From positions 1 through 64,000 of the forward strand of contig NZ_JACIJI010000006.1 of NCBI RefSeq assembly GCF_014199335.1: a stretch of 64,000 nt of DNA, read 5' to 3'. The notes under the pieces are model-generated. The model was not told the origin of the DNA. It searched no databases and saw only the letters and a list, made by a program, of their open reading frames with translations. The stretch is from Stakelama sediminis. Lineage in GTDB: Bacteria; Pseudomonadota; Alphaproteobacteria; Sphingomonadales; Sphingomonadaceae. Of this stretch, positions 6,611 through 16,166 are shown one piece after another. Positions within the stretch are counted from its first letter, which is position 1. Each line of letters opens with the position of its first letter. The position numbers and the translations under genes are program-made.

Positions 6611-8788
6611 ATGGCTAAAGCCGCCCGCAAGAAGAACCCCGCCGTCGCGATGATCGAGTTTTCCCGCACGCGCGACATTCCGTTCAACCGTATCCGGCTG
6701 TCGGACAGCAATGTCCGCGAGATCGACGTCGAAGACGGCCTCGACGAGCTGACCCAGGACATCGATCGCCGCGAAGACCTCGTGATGGGTCTCAATGTCC
6801 GTGCCGTCCTCGACGATGCCGGCACCGAGACCGGCGACTTCGAGACCCCGGCAGGCGGCCGGCGCTACCGTGCTATCGCCCGCCTGGTCGTGGCGGGTCG
6901 TTTCCCGGCTGACGGTCTCGTTCCCTGCCTCGTCAAGAAGGCCAATGCTAAGACCTCGGCCGTCGACGATTCCTACGCCGAGAACGTCATCCGGCTGGCG
7001 CTGCATCCGCTCGACCAGTTCAAGGCGTTCAAGCGCATGGTTGACGGCGGCATGTCGAAGGAGGAAGTCGCCGACGCATATCGCACCACGCCGCGCTATA
7101 TCGCCCAGCGTCTGCGCCTTGCTCGTGTGGCGCCGTCCCTCATGGACGCCTATGCGCGCAGCGAGATGACGCTGGCGATGCTGGAGGCGTTCACCGTCAA
7201 CCCCGATCATGCCCGTCAGGAGCAGGTCTGGGAGGCGATCCAGCGTTCTCACAACCGCCAACCCTGGTATGCTCGTGATCTGCTGACCGAGACGACGGTG
7301 CCGACCAATGACAAGCGCGCGCAGTTCATCGGCGTCGAAGCCTACGAACAGGCCGGCGGCGTGATGCTGCGCGATCTCTTCTCCGACGAGGACGAAGGCT
7401 GGCTGGAAAATCCCGAGCTGCTCGACCGGCTGGTCTCGGACAAGCTGAAGGGCATCGTCGATGAAGTCGCGGCCGAGGGCTGGAAGTGGATCGAGGTCGA
7501 TACCGATCTGCCCTACGGCCATGATCGCGGCCTTCGCGTCCTGACTGCCACGTTCCCCGATCTGACCGAGGACGAGCGCGCCACCCGCGAGGCGCTGCGC
7601 GAGGAATATGAGCGGCTCGAGGCGGAACACGCCGACTATGACGAGCTGCCCGATGACATCGACGCGCGCCTCGGTGAGATCGAGGCCGCGCTGAGCGCCT
7701 TCGAGAAACGTCCGGCGATCTACGACGTTGCCGAGATCGGCCGGGCGGGCGTCTTCATCAGCATCGACCGGGCCGGCGAACTTGTCGTTGCCCGCGGCTA
7801 CGTCCGTCCGGGGGACGAGGCGCCAGTCACCGTCGACGGCGAGGACGATGCCGGTGATGGCGAGTCTGATGCCGAAGGTGGCGCGGTCGCGGCCCAGCCC
7901 GGCGTGCAGCGCGCCGTCATCACCATCGGCGGCGAGTCGGCGGATGCGGAGGACGACGAGGATGACGGCATCAAGCCGCTTCCCGAACGGCTGGTGATCG
8001 AACTCACCGCCCATCGCACGCTCGCGCTTCATGACGCGCTCGCCAACAACCCGCATGTCGCGATGACGGCGCTCCTGCACCGCCTGGTCATGCAGCGTTA
8101 TCACTACTCGGCGCCGACCGGCTGCATGGAGATCTCCGTGCGCCAGCAGCATTTCGGTGTGCAGGGCGGTGATCTCAGCGAGACGCCCTCGGCCAAGGCC
8201 ATCGACGAACGCTTCGCCGCCTGGAAGGCCGACGTTCCTTCCGACGAAGGCGCGCTCTGGGATTGGATCGCCGCGCTCGACGAGGCGAGCCGGATGGCGC
8301 TGCTGGCCCATTGCGTCAGCTACGGCGTCAACGCCCTCTACGAGCGGCCGAACCCCCACAGCGGTTCCGGTGTCTCGCAGTTCGGCCTTGATCGTCGCCT
8401 CTCCGGTGCAGACCGTATCGCCCGCGCCACCGGCTTCGACATGGTGGCCGATGGCGGCTGGAGGCCCACGGTCGACAACTATCTCGGCCGCGTCACCAAG
8501 CCCCGTATCCTCGAAGCCGTCCGCGAAGGTGCGGGCGAGCGCGCCGCTCAGCTCATCAGCCATCTGAAGAAGGGCGACATGGCGAAGGAAGCCGAGCGCC
8601 TGCTGGCGGAGACCGGCTGGCTGCCCGAGCCGCTGCGCCTGATCGAACTCGACGGTGACGCCGCGGACGCTGGCGATGCCGGTGACGGTGACGGCGAGGC
8701 CCTGCCGGACTTCCTGGCAGGCGATGGCGACGAGGACGAAGCCACCGAAGCCGAAGACGAGCACGTCGTTCTCGTGGCGGCCGAGTGA
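6611..8788 (+). CDS. Large ParB/RepB/Spo0J-type DNA-binding protein
   Basis: A 725-residue protein. The ParB-type N domain covers about residues 20-135 and has GGRRYRA (82-88) and ENVIR (124-128). A helix-turn-helix follows (MSKEEVADAYRTTPRYIAQRLRLAR, 148-172). The remaining 500 residues are a long C-terminal extension with an acidic linker (about 405-450) and a very acidic tail. Such giant ParB-like proteins are common in the leading regions of alphaproteobacterial ICEs; their task is not established (partition or DNA binding on the entering strand). It is a single-gene unit between leader copy 2 and a strong terminator. Confidence 0.88.
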   Translation: MAKAARKKNPAVAMIEFSRTRDIPFNRIRLSDSNVREIDVEDGLDELTQDIDRREDLVMGLNVRAVLDDAGTETGDFETPAGGRRYRAIARLVVAGRFPADGLVPCLVKKANAKTSAVDDSYAENVIRLALHPLDQFKAFKRMVDGGMSKEEVADAYRTTPRYIAQRLRLARVAPSLMDAYARSEMTLAMLEAFTVNPDHARQEQVWEAIQRSHNRQPWYARDLLTETTVPTNDKRAQFIGVEAYEQAGGVMLRDLFSDEDEGWLENPELLDRLVSDKLKGIVDEVAAEGWKWIEVDTDLPYGHDRGLRVLTATFPDLTEDERATREALREEYERLEAEHADYDELPDDIDARLGEIEAALSAFEKRPAIYDVAEIGRAGVFISIDRAGELVVARGYVRPGDEAPVTVDGEDDAGDGESDAEGGAVAAQPGVQRAVITIGGESADAEDDEDDGIKPLPERLVIELTAHRTLALHDALANNPHVAMTALLHRLVMQRYHYSAPTGCMEISVRQQHFGVQGGDLSETPSAKAIDERFAAWKADVPSDEGALWDWIAALDEASRMALLAHCVSYGVNALYERPNPHSGSGVSQFGLDRRLSGADRIARATGFDMVADGGWRPTVDNYLGRVTKPRILEAVREGAGERAAQLISHLKKGDMAKEAERLLAETGWLPEPLRLIELDGDAADAGDAGDGDGEALPDFLAGDGDEDEATEAEDEHVVLVAAE

Positions 8789-8795
8789 TCGAAAC

Positions 8796-8828
8796 ATGCG
8801 CCCCATCATCCGGTGGGGCGCATTTTTC
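8796..8828 (+). terminator. Rho-independent terminator after the ParB-like gene
   Basis: Stem ATGCGCCCCA (8796-8805) with TGGGGCGCAT (8814-8823), an 8-base loop, then a run of five T (TTTTT, 8823-8827). It starts 7 bases after the stop codon. Confidence 0.88.
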
Positions 8829-8851
8829 ATGCTCGCCACGGTCGCCTTCCA

Positions 8852-8936
8852 AGAGTGGAGAGAGGCAGAGGCCGGACGGCCTGGCCGTGACGGGTTACGA
8901 GGTAGAGGAGAGTCTTCCGCCGCCCGTCGCGGAGTA
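8852..8936 (+). ncRNA. Structured leader RNA, copy 3 (radC-motif-like)
   Basis: Upstream of 8943. Outer stem GACGGG (8889-8894) with CCCGTC (8923-8928). The inner hairpin GAGG-agagt-CTTC is shorter and has one G-T pair. The Shine-Dalgarno GGAG follows the stem. A purine-rich run (GAGTGGAGAGAGG) precedes it, as in the other copies. Confidence 0.68.
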
Positions 8937-8942
8937 GATCCC

Positions 8943-9497
8943 ATGACCCTTTCCGGCCAATCCCGCGTCGTCCCGATCGGCGCCATTCTCGCACATCATG
9001 TCCTGCCGACCCTGCAGCGCGCGCAGAAATTCCCGCTGCGGATCTCCTGCATCGGCACCGCCAGCTACGACGGCATGGATGCCGATGGCTTCGACCATAT
9101 CGTCACCATCGGCGAATGCCCGTCGCCCGAAGAGGCCATGTCCGTCGCCAGCCGCCGCATCGCAGGCGGCGACGTCCGCGTCGGGACCGACCACATGCTG
9201 CGTTTCCGCCCGCGCATCGTGGTCATTCAGGACTGCGATCAGGACCTGGTTCTCGTCGGAACGATCCGGGCCGGGATCATCCTCTGGCAGCAGCCGGTCG
9301 CATCCGACGCCGAAGCCCGCCAGATCGTGACCGAGGCCAGCAAGTTGCGCGGCGCGGCCTTCGCCGCGTCCGGTCGCGGCGAGCACGGCCCGGCTCGCGA
9401 CTATCGCTACCGCGCCAGCCAGCTTGAGGCGCGGCTGGTCGATGCGCTCTGGCGCGAGACGGCCACCGAACTTCTGCGATTGCCGCTCGCCGCCTGA
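8943..9497 (+). CDS. Conserved ICE protein of unknown function
   Basis: A 184-residue soluble protein. The ATG at 8943 follows leader copy 3 and its GGAG. The sequence shows an N-terminal strand-rich region (RVVPIGAILAHHVLPTLQRAQKFPLRISCIGTASYDGMD), a middle with RFRPRIVVIQDCDQDLVLVGTI and a helical, charged C terminus. No named family is recognised. It begins a transcription unit that probably includes the two following genes. Its position among antirestriction and DNA-processing genes suggests a leading-region role. Confidence 0.75.
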   Translation: MTLSGQSRVVPIGAILAHHVLPTLQRAQKFPLRISCIGTASYDGMDADGFDHIVTIGECPSPEEAMSVASRRIAGGDVRVGTDHMLRFRPRIVVIQDCDQDLVLVGTIRAGIILWQQPVASDAEARQIVTEASKLRGAAFAASGRGEHGPARDYRYRASQLEARLVDALWRETATELLRLPLAA

Positions 9498-9525
9498 CTT
9501 TCCGCCACGCTCTTTCGTTCATTCG

Positions 9526-9544
9526 ACCCGGCCATGCGCCGGGT
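9526..9544 (+). terminator. Short GC hairpin, attenuator- or terminator-like
   Basis: Stem ACCCGGC (9526-9532) with GCCGGGT (9538-9544), loop CATGC, followed by TTCG but no long T run. It lies between the genes at 8943 and 9567 and could reduce read-through. Confidence 0.5.
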
Positions 9545-9566
9545 TTCGTCGTTTCAGGAGCCAGTC

Positions 9567-9983
9567 ATGGCCGAGTATTTCACCCGCTTTTCCTGCCTGC
9601 TCGACGTGGGCACCCCCGACAATGCCGCTCGTGCGCTCGATCTCTACAACACGCTCGCCGCCGAGAACGCCGTCGAAGACCCGCCATCGGAAGGCTTCCT
9701 CCTGTCGATCGAACCCGAGCATGGCGGCACCCAGCTCTGGATGCGCGATGACACCACCGGCGATCCCGCGCATGTCATCCGGTTCGTCCAGCGGTGCGCG
9801 ACGGCGTTCGGTCTCTCCGGCCGCTGGGGCTTCCAATATGCCAACACCTGTTCGCGGCCGCGCCCCGACGGCTTCGGCGGCGGCGCGCATGTCCTTGATC
9901 TCGCCACCGGCGAGACCGTCGCCTGGACCTATACCCACGGCTGGCTTGCCCAGGTTCTCGACGGAGGCGATCCCGATGCCTGA
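9567..9983 (+). CDS. Conserved ICE protein of unknown function
   Basis: A 138-residue acidic protein. The ATG at 9567 has a good Shine-Dalgarno (CAGGAG) 6-7 bases upstream; an in-frame ATG at 9534 lacks one. Visible features are FLLSIEPEHGGTQLWMRDDTTGDPAHVIRFVQ and a C-terminal segment GWLAQVLDGGDPDA. No catalytic motif, signal peptide or membrane segment is seen. It overlaps the next gene by 8 bases, so the two are co-translated. Confidence 0.72.
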   Translation: MAEYFTRFSCLLDVGTPDNAARALDLYNTLAAENAVEDPPSEGFLLSIEPEHGGTQLWMRDDTTGDPAHVIRFVQRCATAFGLSGRWGFQYANTCSRPRPDGFGGGAHVLDLATGETVAWTYTHGWLAQVLDGGDPDA

Positions 9984-10620
9984 GATTATCGAAACCACGG
10001 TCTATCGGCTCGACGAGCTTTCCGACGCCGCCAAGGACAACGCTCGGGCCTGGTATCGTGAAGGCGGCTTCGACTACGAATGGTATGATTCCGTCTTCGA
10101 GGACTTCCAGCGCATTGCGGAAATCCTCGGCATCTGCCTCAAAACCCGGCCCGTCCGCCTCATGGGCGGCGGCACCCGTCAGGAGCCGCAGATCGCGTTC
10201 ACCGGCTTCTGGTCGCAGGGCGACGGCGCCAGCTATCAGGCGTTCTACGCCTTTCGGAAAAACGCCACCCGCGAAATTCGCGCGCACGCGCCGCAGGACA
10301 CGCGCCTGCACGCGATCGCCGATGATCTGCTCGCGATCCAGCGCCGCAACTTCTATCAGCTCCGCGCCGATGTCAGCCATCGTGGCCGCTACTCTCATGA
10401 GTATTGCATGGCGATCTCGGTCGAGCGCGATAGCCCGACCTGGCAGGACATGACAGCGGATGCGGAAGACGCCGTGATCGAGGCGCTGCGCGATCTCGCC
10501 AGCTGGCTCTACCGGCAGCTCGAACGCGAATACGAATATCTCAGTTCGGGCGAGGCCGTGGACGAGACGATCACCGCCAACCAATACACATTCACCGAAA
10601 CCGGACGCCGGTTCGGCTGA
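9976..10620 (+). CDS. Conserved ICE protein, sometimes labelled antitoxin-like
   Basis: A 214-residue protein beginning MPEIIETTVYRLDELSDAAKDNARAWYREG. Homologues in related elements are, as I recall, annotated as antitoxin of a toxin-antitoxin stability system, but I see no toxin partner and no DNA-binding motif that would prove this. The C-terminal part has SHEYCMAISVERDSP and LYRQLEREYEYLSSGE. It overlaps the previous gene by 8 bases and is followed by a strong terminator, so it closes that unit. Function unknown. Confidence 0.7.
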   Translation: MPEIIETTVYRLDELSDAAKDNARAWYREGGFDYEWYDSVFEDFQRIAEILGICLKTRPVRLMGGGTRQEPQIAFTGFWSQGDGASYQAFYAFRKNATREIRAHAPQDTRLHAIADDLLAIQRRNFYQLRADVSHRGRYSHEYCMAISVERDSPTWQDMTADAEDAVIEALRDLASWLYRQLEREYEYLSSGEAVDETITANQYTFTETGRRFG

Positions 10621-10625
10621 CTTTC

Positions 10626-10660
10626 ACAAGCGCCCGGCCGTACGGCCGGGCGCTTGTTTC
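10626..10660 (+). terminator. Strong Rho-independent terminator
   Basis: Almost perfect inverted repeat ACAAGCGCCCGGCCG (10626-10640) and CGGCCGGGCGCTTGT (10643-10657), followed by TTTC. It ends the unit before the strawberry-notch operon. Confidence 0.85.
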
Positions 10661-10679
10661 ATGTCGGCTATGGCCACGG

Positions 10680-10765
10680 TTTGAGAGGGAGAGAGTGGCC
10701 GGGACGGGTCGAGCCCGTCCGGTCCGAGAGAGAGCGTCGGCGGGCTTGCCTGTTTCCGCTCTCCC
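10680..10765 (+). ncRNA. Structured leader, divergent copy 4 of the shared leader
   Basis: Upstream of the strawberry-notch gene. It starts with the same purine-rich run as the other copies (GAGAGGGAGAGAG) followed by GGGACGGG. Here GGACGGG (10702-10708) pairs with a nearby CCCGTCC (10714-10720) to make a compact hairpin. The standard distal CGCCCGTC is missing. It may be a remodelled member of the family; this is tentative. Confidence 0.4.
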
Positions 10766-10778
10766 GAGGACTTCCACG

Positions 10779-13700
10779 ATGAACGCTCTGCTTCCCCTTG
10801 CCGATACGCTGCCGGCGACGCCGCTCGCCGCATCCGGCAATTCCGCTGCCGTCCACGCTGCCGCCCTCCTGATCCTGCCGCATCTCGAACGCGGTGCGCG
10901 TGTCGATGCCCTCGCCCTGCGCGGCGCGATGGAAACGGCCTTCGGCGGTTCCGACGCCCACGGCCTCTGGGACTGGAAAACCGCCTATGAGGCGTCCGAG
11001 GTCGCAACCGTACTCTTCCTGCGCAAATACGGAAAGGCGCTTTTCCGCAAAGCCGGTTCTCCGGTCGCGGCACTCCCGCTGCTCGGCAAGATCGTCGGAC
11101 TTCTGCCGACGCACACCCGCCGTTCGCAGGAAAGCCAGGCCCTCCAGCAATTTTCGACGCCGATCCCACTCGGCCTGGTCGCCGCGACCGCGGCCGCGAT
11201 CACGCCCGCCGACCGTGTGCTGGAGCCCTCGGCCGGGACCGGGCTGCTGGCGATCCTCGCCGAGATCGCCGGCGGCTCGCTCGTGCTGAACGAGTTGGCC
11301 GACACGCGCGCCGCGCTGCTCTCCTCTCTCTTTCCGGCCATTCTCGTGACCCGCTTCGACGCGGCCCAGATCGACGATCATCTCGACGCCGCCGCCGTGC
11401 CCTCCGTCGTGCTGATGAACCCGCCGTTCTCGGCCATGGTTCATGTCGAGGGCCGCGTGGCTGACGCCGCGTTCCGTCATGTCGTCTCGGCGCTGGCGCG
11501 CCTGGCGCCCGGCGGCCGTCTCGTGACGATCACCGGCGCGAATTTCGGCCCGGAAGCCTCAGCCTGGACCGCCGCCTTCACGCGCTTGCAGGAACGCTGT
11601 CGGGTCGTGTTCTCCGCCGGGATCGACGGCGCGGTCTATGCCAAGCATGGCACGACCTTCGCCACGCGGCTCACCGTGATCGACAAGCTGCCCGCCGACG
11701 ATCCCACGGTTTTCTCCGCCTCGCCGGGCACCGCGCCGGACGTCGCGACCCTCATGGATTGGATCGGCGCGCATCTTCCGCCGCGCCTGCCGGTCGATCC
11801 GTCCGTCATCGTGCAGGCCGCTGCGCCCGCCGCCGCGCGCAGCGTGCGCGGCTATCTCAGCCGCGCCGCCAGGACCGCGCCGGCCACGCCGATGACCGAG
11901 CCTGATTGCGCCGCGCTCGACTATGAGATTATCGAGCCCGAGGCCGGGGCCAACGACGATAGCCGCATCTCGGACGCCATCTATGAAGAATACGGATTGC
12001 AGGCGATCCGTATTTCCGGGTCTCAGGCGCACCCGACCAAGCTCGTCCAGTCGGCGGCGATGGCGAGCGTCGCGCCGCCCAAGCCCAGCTATCGCCCGCA
12101 ACTCCCCGCCAACATCCGCGAGCTTCTGTCCGACGCGCAGCTCGAAACGCTGGTCTATGCCGGCGAGGCCCATTCGGACTATCTCGCCGGCGCATGGACG
12201 GTGGACGAGACGTTCGATCTCGTCTCCGCCGCGCGTGACGATGCCGAGAAGGCCGTGCGCTTCCGGCGCGGCTTCTTCATCGGGGATGGCACGGGCGTCG
12301 GCAAAGGCCGCCAGTCCGCCGCGATCATCCTCGACAATTGGCTGCAAGGCCGGCGCAAGGCGGTGTGGATTTCCAAATCCGACAAGCTGCTGGAGGATGC
12401 GCAACGCGACTGGTCCGCGCTCGGCATGGAACGCCTGCTGGTCACGCCTCTGTCCCGCTTCCCGCAAGGACAGCCGATCACGCTGCACGAAAGCGTCCTA
12501 TTTACAACCTACGCCACGCTGCGCTCCGACGACCGCGGCGAGAAGCTATCGCGCGTCAAGCAGATCGTTGAATGGTTGGGCCCCGATTTCGATGGAGCCA
12601 TCATTTTCGACGAGGCGCACGCGATGCAGAATGCCGCCGGCGGCAAGGGTGAACGGGGCGATGTCGCCGCGTCCCAACAGGGACGCGCCGGGCTTCGCCT
12701 CCAGCACGCGCTCCCGAACGCCCGCGTCACCTATGTCTCGGCGACCGGCGCCACCTCCGTCCACAATCTCGCCTATGCCCAGCGGCTCGGCCTCTGGGGC
12801 GGCGAGGATTTCCCGTTCTCGACCAGGGCCGAATTTGTCGAGGCGATCGAGGCCGGCGGCGTCGCGGCAATGGAAGTGCTGGCTCGCGACCTGCGCGCGC
12901 TCGGCCTCTACACCGCCCGCTCGCTCTCCTTCGACGGTGTGGAATACGAGCTCGTCGAGCACGCGCTGACGCCGGAGCAGACCCGCATCTACGACACCTA
13001 TGCCGGCGCTTTCGCCATCATTCACAACAATCTCGACGCGGCGATGGAGGCCGCCAACATCACCGGATCGTCCGGCACGCTGAACAAGCAGGCCAAGTCC
13101 GCCGCCCGCTCGGCCTTCGAGTCCGCCAAGCAGCGTTTCTTCGGCCATCTGCTCACCAGCATGAAAACGCCGACGCTGATTCGGTCGATCACAGCCGATC
13201 TCGAAGACGGCCATTCCGCCGTCATCCAGATCGTCTCGACCGGCGAGGCGCTGACCGAACGGCGTCTGGCGGACATCCCGACCGAGGAATGGAACGATAT
13301 TCGGGCGGACATCACGCCGCGCGAATATGTCCTGTCCTACCTCGAAACCAGCTTCCCCGTTCAGCTCTACGAGCCCTTCACCGACAGCGACGGCAAGGCC
13401 TCGTCCCGCCCGGTCATGCGTGACGGCCAGCCTGTCGAAAGCCGCGAGGCCGTCGCCCGCCGCACCGCGCTGATCGAAAAACTGGCGAGCCTGCCGGCCG
13501 TTCCCGGCGCGCTCGATCAGATCGTCCAGCACTTCGGCACCGACATGGTGGCCGAGGTGACGGGCCGCTCGCGCCGGATCGTCCGCAAGGGCCAGCGGCT
13601 CGTGGTCGAGAACCGCGCCGCGTCCGCCAATCTCGCCGAGACGCAAGGCTTCATGGACGACGCCAAGCGCGTCCTGATCTTCTCCGACGCCGGCGGCACC

Positions 13701-15104
13701 GGGCGTAGCTACCATGCCGAACTCTCGGCGCGGAACACGCGGCTGCGTGTCCATTACCTCCTCGAACCGGGCTGGAAGGCCGACGCCGCCATCCAGGGCC
13801 TCGGTCGCACACACCGCACCAATCAGGCGCAGCCGCCGCTCTTCCGCCCGATCGCGACGGACGTGAAGGCCGAGAAGCGTTTCCTCTCGACCATCGCCCG
13901 TCGCCTCGACACGCTCGGCGCCATCACGCGCGGCCAGCGCCAGACCGGCGGACAAGGTCTGTTCCGCCCCGAGGACAATCTGGAAAGCCCCTATGCGCGC
14001 GATGCGCTGCGCCAGCTCTACATGCTGCTGGTGCGGGGCAAGGTCGAGGGCTGCTCGCTCGACCGCTTCGAGTCCGCCACGGGCCTGAAGCTGATGGACT
14101 CGACCGGCATCAAGGACGCGCTGCCGCCGATCACCACCTTCCTCAATCGGTTGCTGGCGCTGACCATCGAGCTTCAGGGCGTCCTCTTCACCGCCTTCGA
14201 GCAATTGCTGACGGCCCGCATCGAGGGCGCCATCGCCAGCGGCACCTATGACGCCGGGCTGGAGACGCTGACCGCCGAGCGGTTCATCGTCACCGACCGC
14301 AAGACAATCTATGTCCATCCGGGCACCGGCGCCGAGACGCGGTTGCTCGCCATCACCCAGCGCGAGCGCAATCGTCCGCTGACGCTGGCCGCCGCGCTCG
14401 GCCATCTCGATGACCGGCGCGCGAAGCTGCTCGTCAACGAGCGTTCCGGCCGCGCCGCCGTGCAGGTGCCAACCACCAGCATCATGCTCGACGACGGTGA
14501 GATCGAGCGCCGCGTGCGTCTGCTGCGCCCGATGGAGGGGCATAACATTCCCCTCAAGGCCATGGGCGAAACGCACTGGATCGAAGCCGATCAGGATGCG
14601 TTCGCCGCCGCCTGGACCGCCGAGATCGCCGAGGTGCCGGAGTTTGCCGACAGCACGATCCATGTCGTCACCGGCCTGCTGCTTCCGATCTGGAAGCGCC
14701 TGCCGAACGAGTCGACGCGCGTGTATCGCCTCCAGACCGATGACGGCGAGCGCATCATCGGGCGCAAGGTCTCCCCGGCCTGGGCCGCCAATGCGACCAC
14801 GACCGGCACGACCGCGCTCACGCCCGATGACGCCTTCATGGCGCTGATGGACGGCCGCACGATCCTCGATCTTGCCGAGGGCCTCCAGCTTCGGCGCGCT
14901 CGCGTCATGGGCGCGAACCGCATCGAACTCAGCGGTTTCACCGACACCATGCGCGAGCGGCTGTCGGCCTATGGTCTGTTCCACGAAATCATCTCGTGGA
15001 AGCTCAGGATGTTCGTGCCGGTCGACGCCAACGGGCCGGTCGTGCTCGCAAAGCTGCTCGAACGCTGGCCGGTCGAGCGCATCGGCGAACGGGAGGCGGC
15101 ATAA
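10779..15104 (+). CDS. Strawberry-notch-type methyltransferase/helicase fusion
   Basis: A 1441-residue protein. Residues about 125-330 form a class I SAM-dependent methyltransferase fold with EPSAGTG (149-155) and the adenine-methylase-type motif NPPF (214-217). Residues about 450-900 are the SNO-type helicase half with Walker A GDGTGVGKG (about 503-511) and DEAH (about 611-614). Helicase motif VI-like GLGRTHRTNQ follows near residue 1010. Such fusions are common in plasmid and ICE leading regions. Modifying or remodelling incoming DNA is a reasonable role but unproven. The start was chosen at 10779 after the leader. The next gene begins at the base after the stop. Confidence 0.9.
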   Translation: MNALLPLADTLPATPLAASGNSAAVHAAALLILPHLERGARVDALALRGAMETAFGGSDAHGLWDWKTAYEASEVATVLFLRKYGKALFRKAGSPVAALPLLGKIVGLLPTHTRRSQESQALQQFSTPIPLGLVAATAAAITPADRVLEPSAGTGLLAILAEIAGGSLVLNELADTRAALLSSLFPAILVTRFDAAQIDDHLDAAAVPSVVLMNPPFSAMVHVEGRVADAAFRHVVSALARLAPGGRLVTITGANFGPEASAWTAAFTRLQERCRVVFSAGIDGAVYAKHGTTFATRLTVIDKLPADDPTVFSASPGTAPDVATLMDWIGAHLPPRLPVDPSVIVQAAAPAAARSVRGYLSRAARTAPATPMTEPDCAALDYEIIEPEAGANDDSRISDAIYEEYGLQAIRISGSQAHPTKLVQSAAMASVAPPKPSYRPQLPANIRELLSDAQLETLVYAGEAHSDYLAGAWTVDETFDLVSAARDDAEKAVRFRRGFFIGDGTGVGKGRQSAAIILDNWLQGRRKAVWISKSDKLLEDAQRDWSALGMERLLVTPLSRFPQGQPITLHESVLFTTYATLRSDDRGEKLSRVKQIVEWLGPDFDGAIIFDEAHAMQNAAGGKGERGDVAASQQGRAGLRLQHALPNARVTYVSATGATSVHNLAYAQRLGLWGGEDFPFSTRAEFVEAIEAGGVAAMEVLARDLRALGLYTARSLSFDGVEYELVEHALTPEQTRIYDTYAGAFAIIHNNLDAAMEAANITGSSGTLNKQAKSAARSAFESAKQRFFGHLLTSMKTPTLIRSITADLEDGHSAVIQIVSTGEALTERRLADIPTEEWNDIRADITPREYVLSYLETSFPVQLYEPFTDSDGKASSRPVMRDGQPVESREAVARRTALIEKLASLPAVPGALDQIVQHFGTDMVAEVTGRSRRIVRKGQRLVVENRAASANLAETQGFMDDAKRVLIFSDAGGTGRSYHAELSARNTRLRVHYLLEPGWKADAAIQGLGRTHRTNQAQPPLFRPIATDVKAEKRFLSTIARRLDTLGAITRGQRQTGGQGLFRPEDNLESPYARDALRQLYMLLVRGKVEGCSLDRFESATGLKLMDSTGIKDALPPITTFLNRLLALTIELQGVLFTAFEQLLTARIEGAIASGTYDAGLETLTAERFIVTDRKTIYVHPGTGAETRLLAITQRERNRPLTLAAALGHLDDRRAKLLVNERSGRAAVQVPTTSIMLDDGEIERRVRLLRPMEGHNIPLKAMGETHWIEADQDAFAAAWTAEIAEVPEFADSTIHVVTGLLLPIWKRLPNESTRVYRLQTDDGERIIGRKVSPAWAANATTTGTTALTPDDAFMALMDGRTILDLAEGLQLRRARVMGANRIELSGFTDTMRERLSAYGLFHEIISWKLRMFVPVDANGPVVLAKLLERWPVERIGEREAA

Positions 15105-16166
15105 ATGGCTCGCCCCGACGCTGGCGAACTCGCAATCCGTCTCGGCCGGAAGGCCGAGGCGGTTTGCCGTCATTATCTCTCCTCCGGCCACCGCGCCGGA
15201 CGATACTGGCAGGTCGGCGACGTCCGCAACACGCCGGGCCGGTCCATGTTCGTCCGGCTGACCGGGCCGGAAACCGGCAAGGGCGCAGCCGGCAAATGGA
15301 CCGATTCCGCCACTGGCGAGCATGGCGATCTTCTCGATGTCATCCGCGAAAGCTGCGGGCTGATCGACTTCAAGGACATTGCCGACGAGGCCCGGTCCTT
15401 CCTGGCCTTGCCGCATCCTGAACCCGAACCCGGTGATCGTGACTGGCGACCGGCATCGGTGCCGACAGGATCGCCCGAAGCCTCACGGCGGCTCCTTGCC
15501 ATGGCGAGGCCCATCGGGCGGACGCTCGTGGAAACGTATTTGCGGGGTCGCGCCATTACGGCTTTGCACGAAACCGGAGCCCTGCACTTCCACCCGCGCT
15601 GCTACTATCGAGCCGACGAGAACGCGCCGACCGAGACATGGCCCGCGATGGTCGCCGCCGTCACCGACCCCGCCGGCACTATTACGGGCGCGCACCGCAC
15701 CTGGCTCGATCCCGACGGCTTCAGCGAGGCGCGTCTTGGCCGTGCGCCGATCGAGACGCCCCGGCGTGCAATGGGTGATCTCCTTGGGAACGCCGTCAGG
15801 TTCGGCATGGGCAGCGAGGTGATGACGGCCGGCGAGGGCATCGAAACGGTGCTGTCCGTCCGTTCGGTTCTGCCCAGGATGCCGGCACAGGCGGCGCTCT
15901 CGGCGGCCCATCTCAGCGCCATCCTGTTCCCGACGACGCTGCGGCGGCTCTACATCGCCCGCGACAACGATCCGGCCGGTGACGGGGCGATGGCGACCCT
16001 GACAGAGCGTGCGAGCGCGGTCGGGATCGAGACGGTCGTGCTCACCCCACGCCTCGGCGACTTCAACGAAGATCTCAGGCTCCTCGGCCACGACGCATTG
16101 GCGGCACGGCTACGGGACCAGATCGTCTCGCAGGACATAGCCCGCTTCATGTTGCTGGCGGCCTGA
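15105..16166 (+). CDS. Toprim domain protein (DUF7146/primase-like)
   Basis: A 353-residue protein. The N-terminal 100 residues resemble the zinc-binding or nucleic-acid-binding half of plasmid primase-helicase proteins. The C-terminal half is a toprim domain with the conserved Glu in TAGEGIETVLSV (about residue 244) and the acidic motif IARDNDPAG (about 283-291). Toprim proteins of this group are found with conjugative elements and may prime or process single-stranded DNA. It abuts the strawberry-notch gene with no gap, indicating one operon. Confidence 0.87.
   Translation: MARPDAGELAIRLGRKAEAVCRHYLSSGHRAGRYWQVGDVRNTPGRSMFVRLTGPETGKGAAGKWTDSATGEHGDLLDVIRESCGLIDFKDIADEARSFLALPHPEPEPGDRDWRPASVPTGSPEASRRLLAMARPIGRTLVETYLRGRAITALHETGALHFHPRCYYRADENAPTETWPAMVAAVTDPAGTITGAHRTWLDPDGFSEARLGRAPIETPRRAMGDLLGNAVRFGMGSEVMTAGEGIETVLSVRSVLPRMPAQAALSAAHLSAILFPTTLRRLYIARDNDPAGDGAMATLTERASAVGIETVVLTPRLGDFNEDLRLLGHDALAARLRDQIVSQDIARFMLLAA

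Noticed and set aside
6554-8986. 810-codon minus-strand frame opposite the ParB-like gene
   Set aside because: Shadow of a high-G+C gene; Arg/Gly/Asp-rich composition without motifs and no sensible start.
12546-15416. 956-codon open frame on the minus strand opposite the strawberry-notch gene
   Set aside because: It mirrors the third-codon-position G+C bias of the real gene, has no family motif, and the plus-strand protein has clear methyltransferase and helicase motifs.
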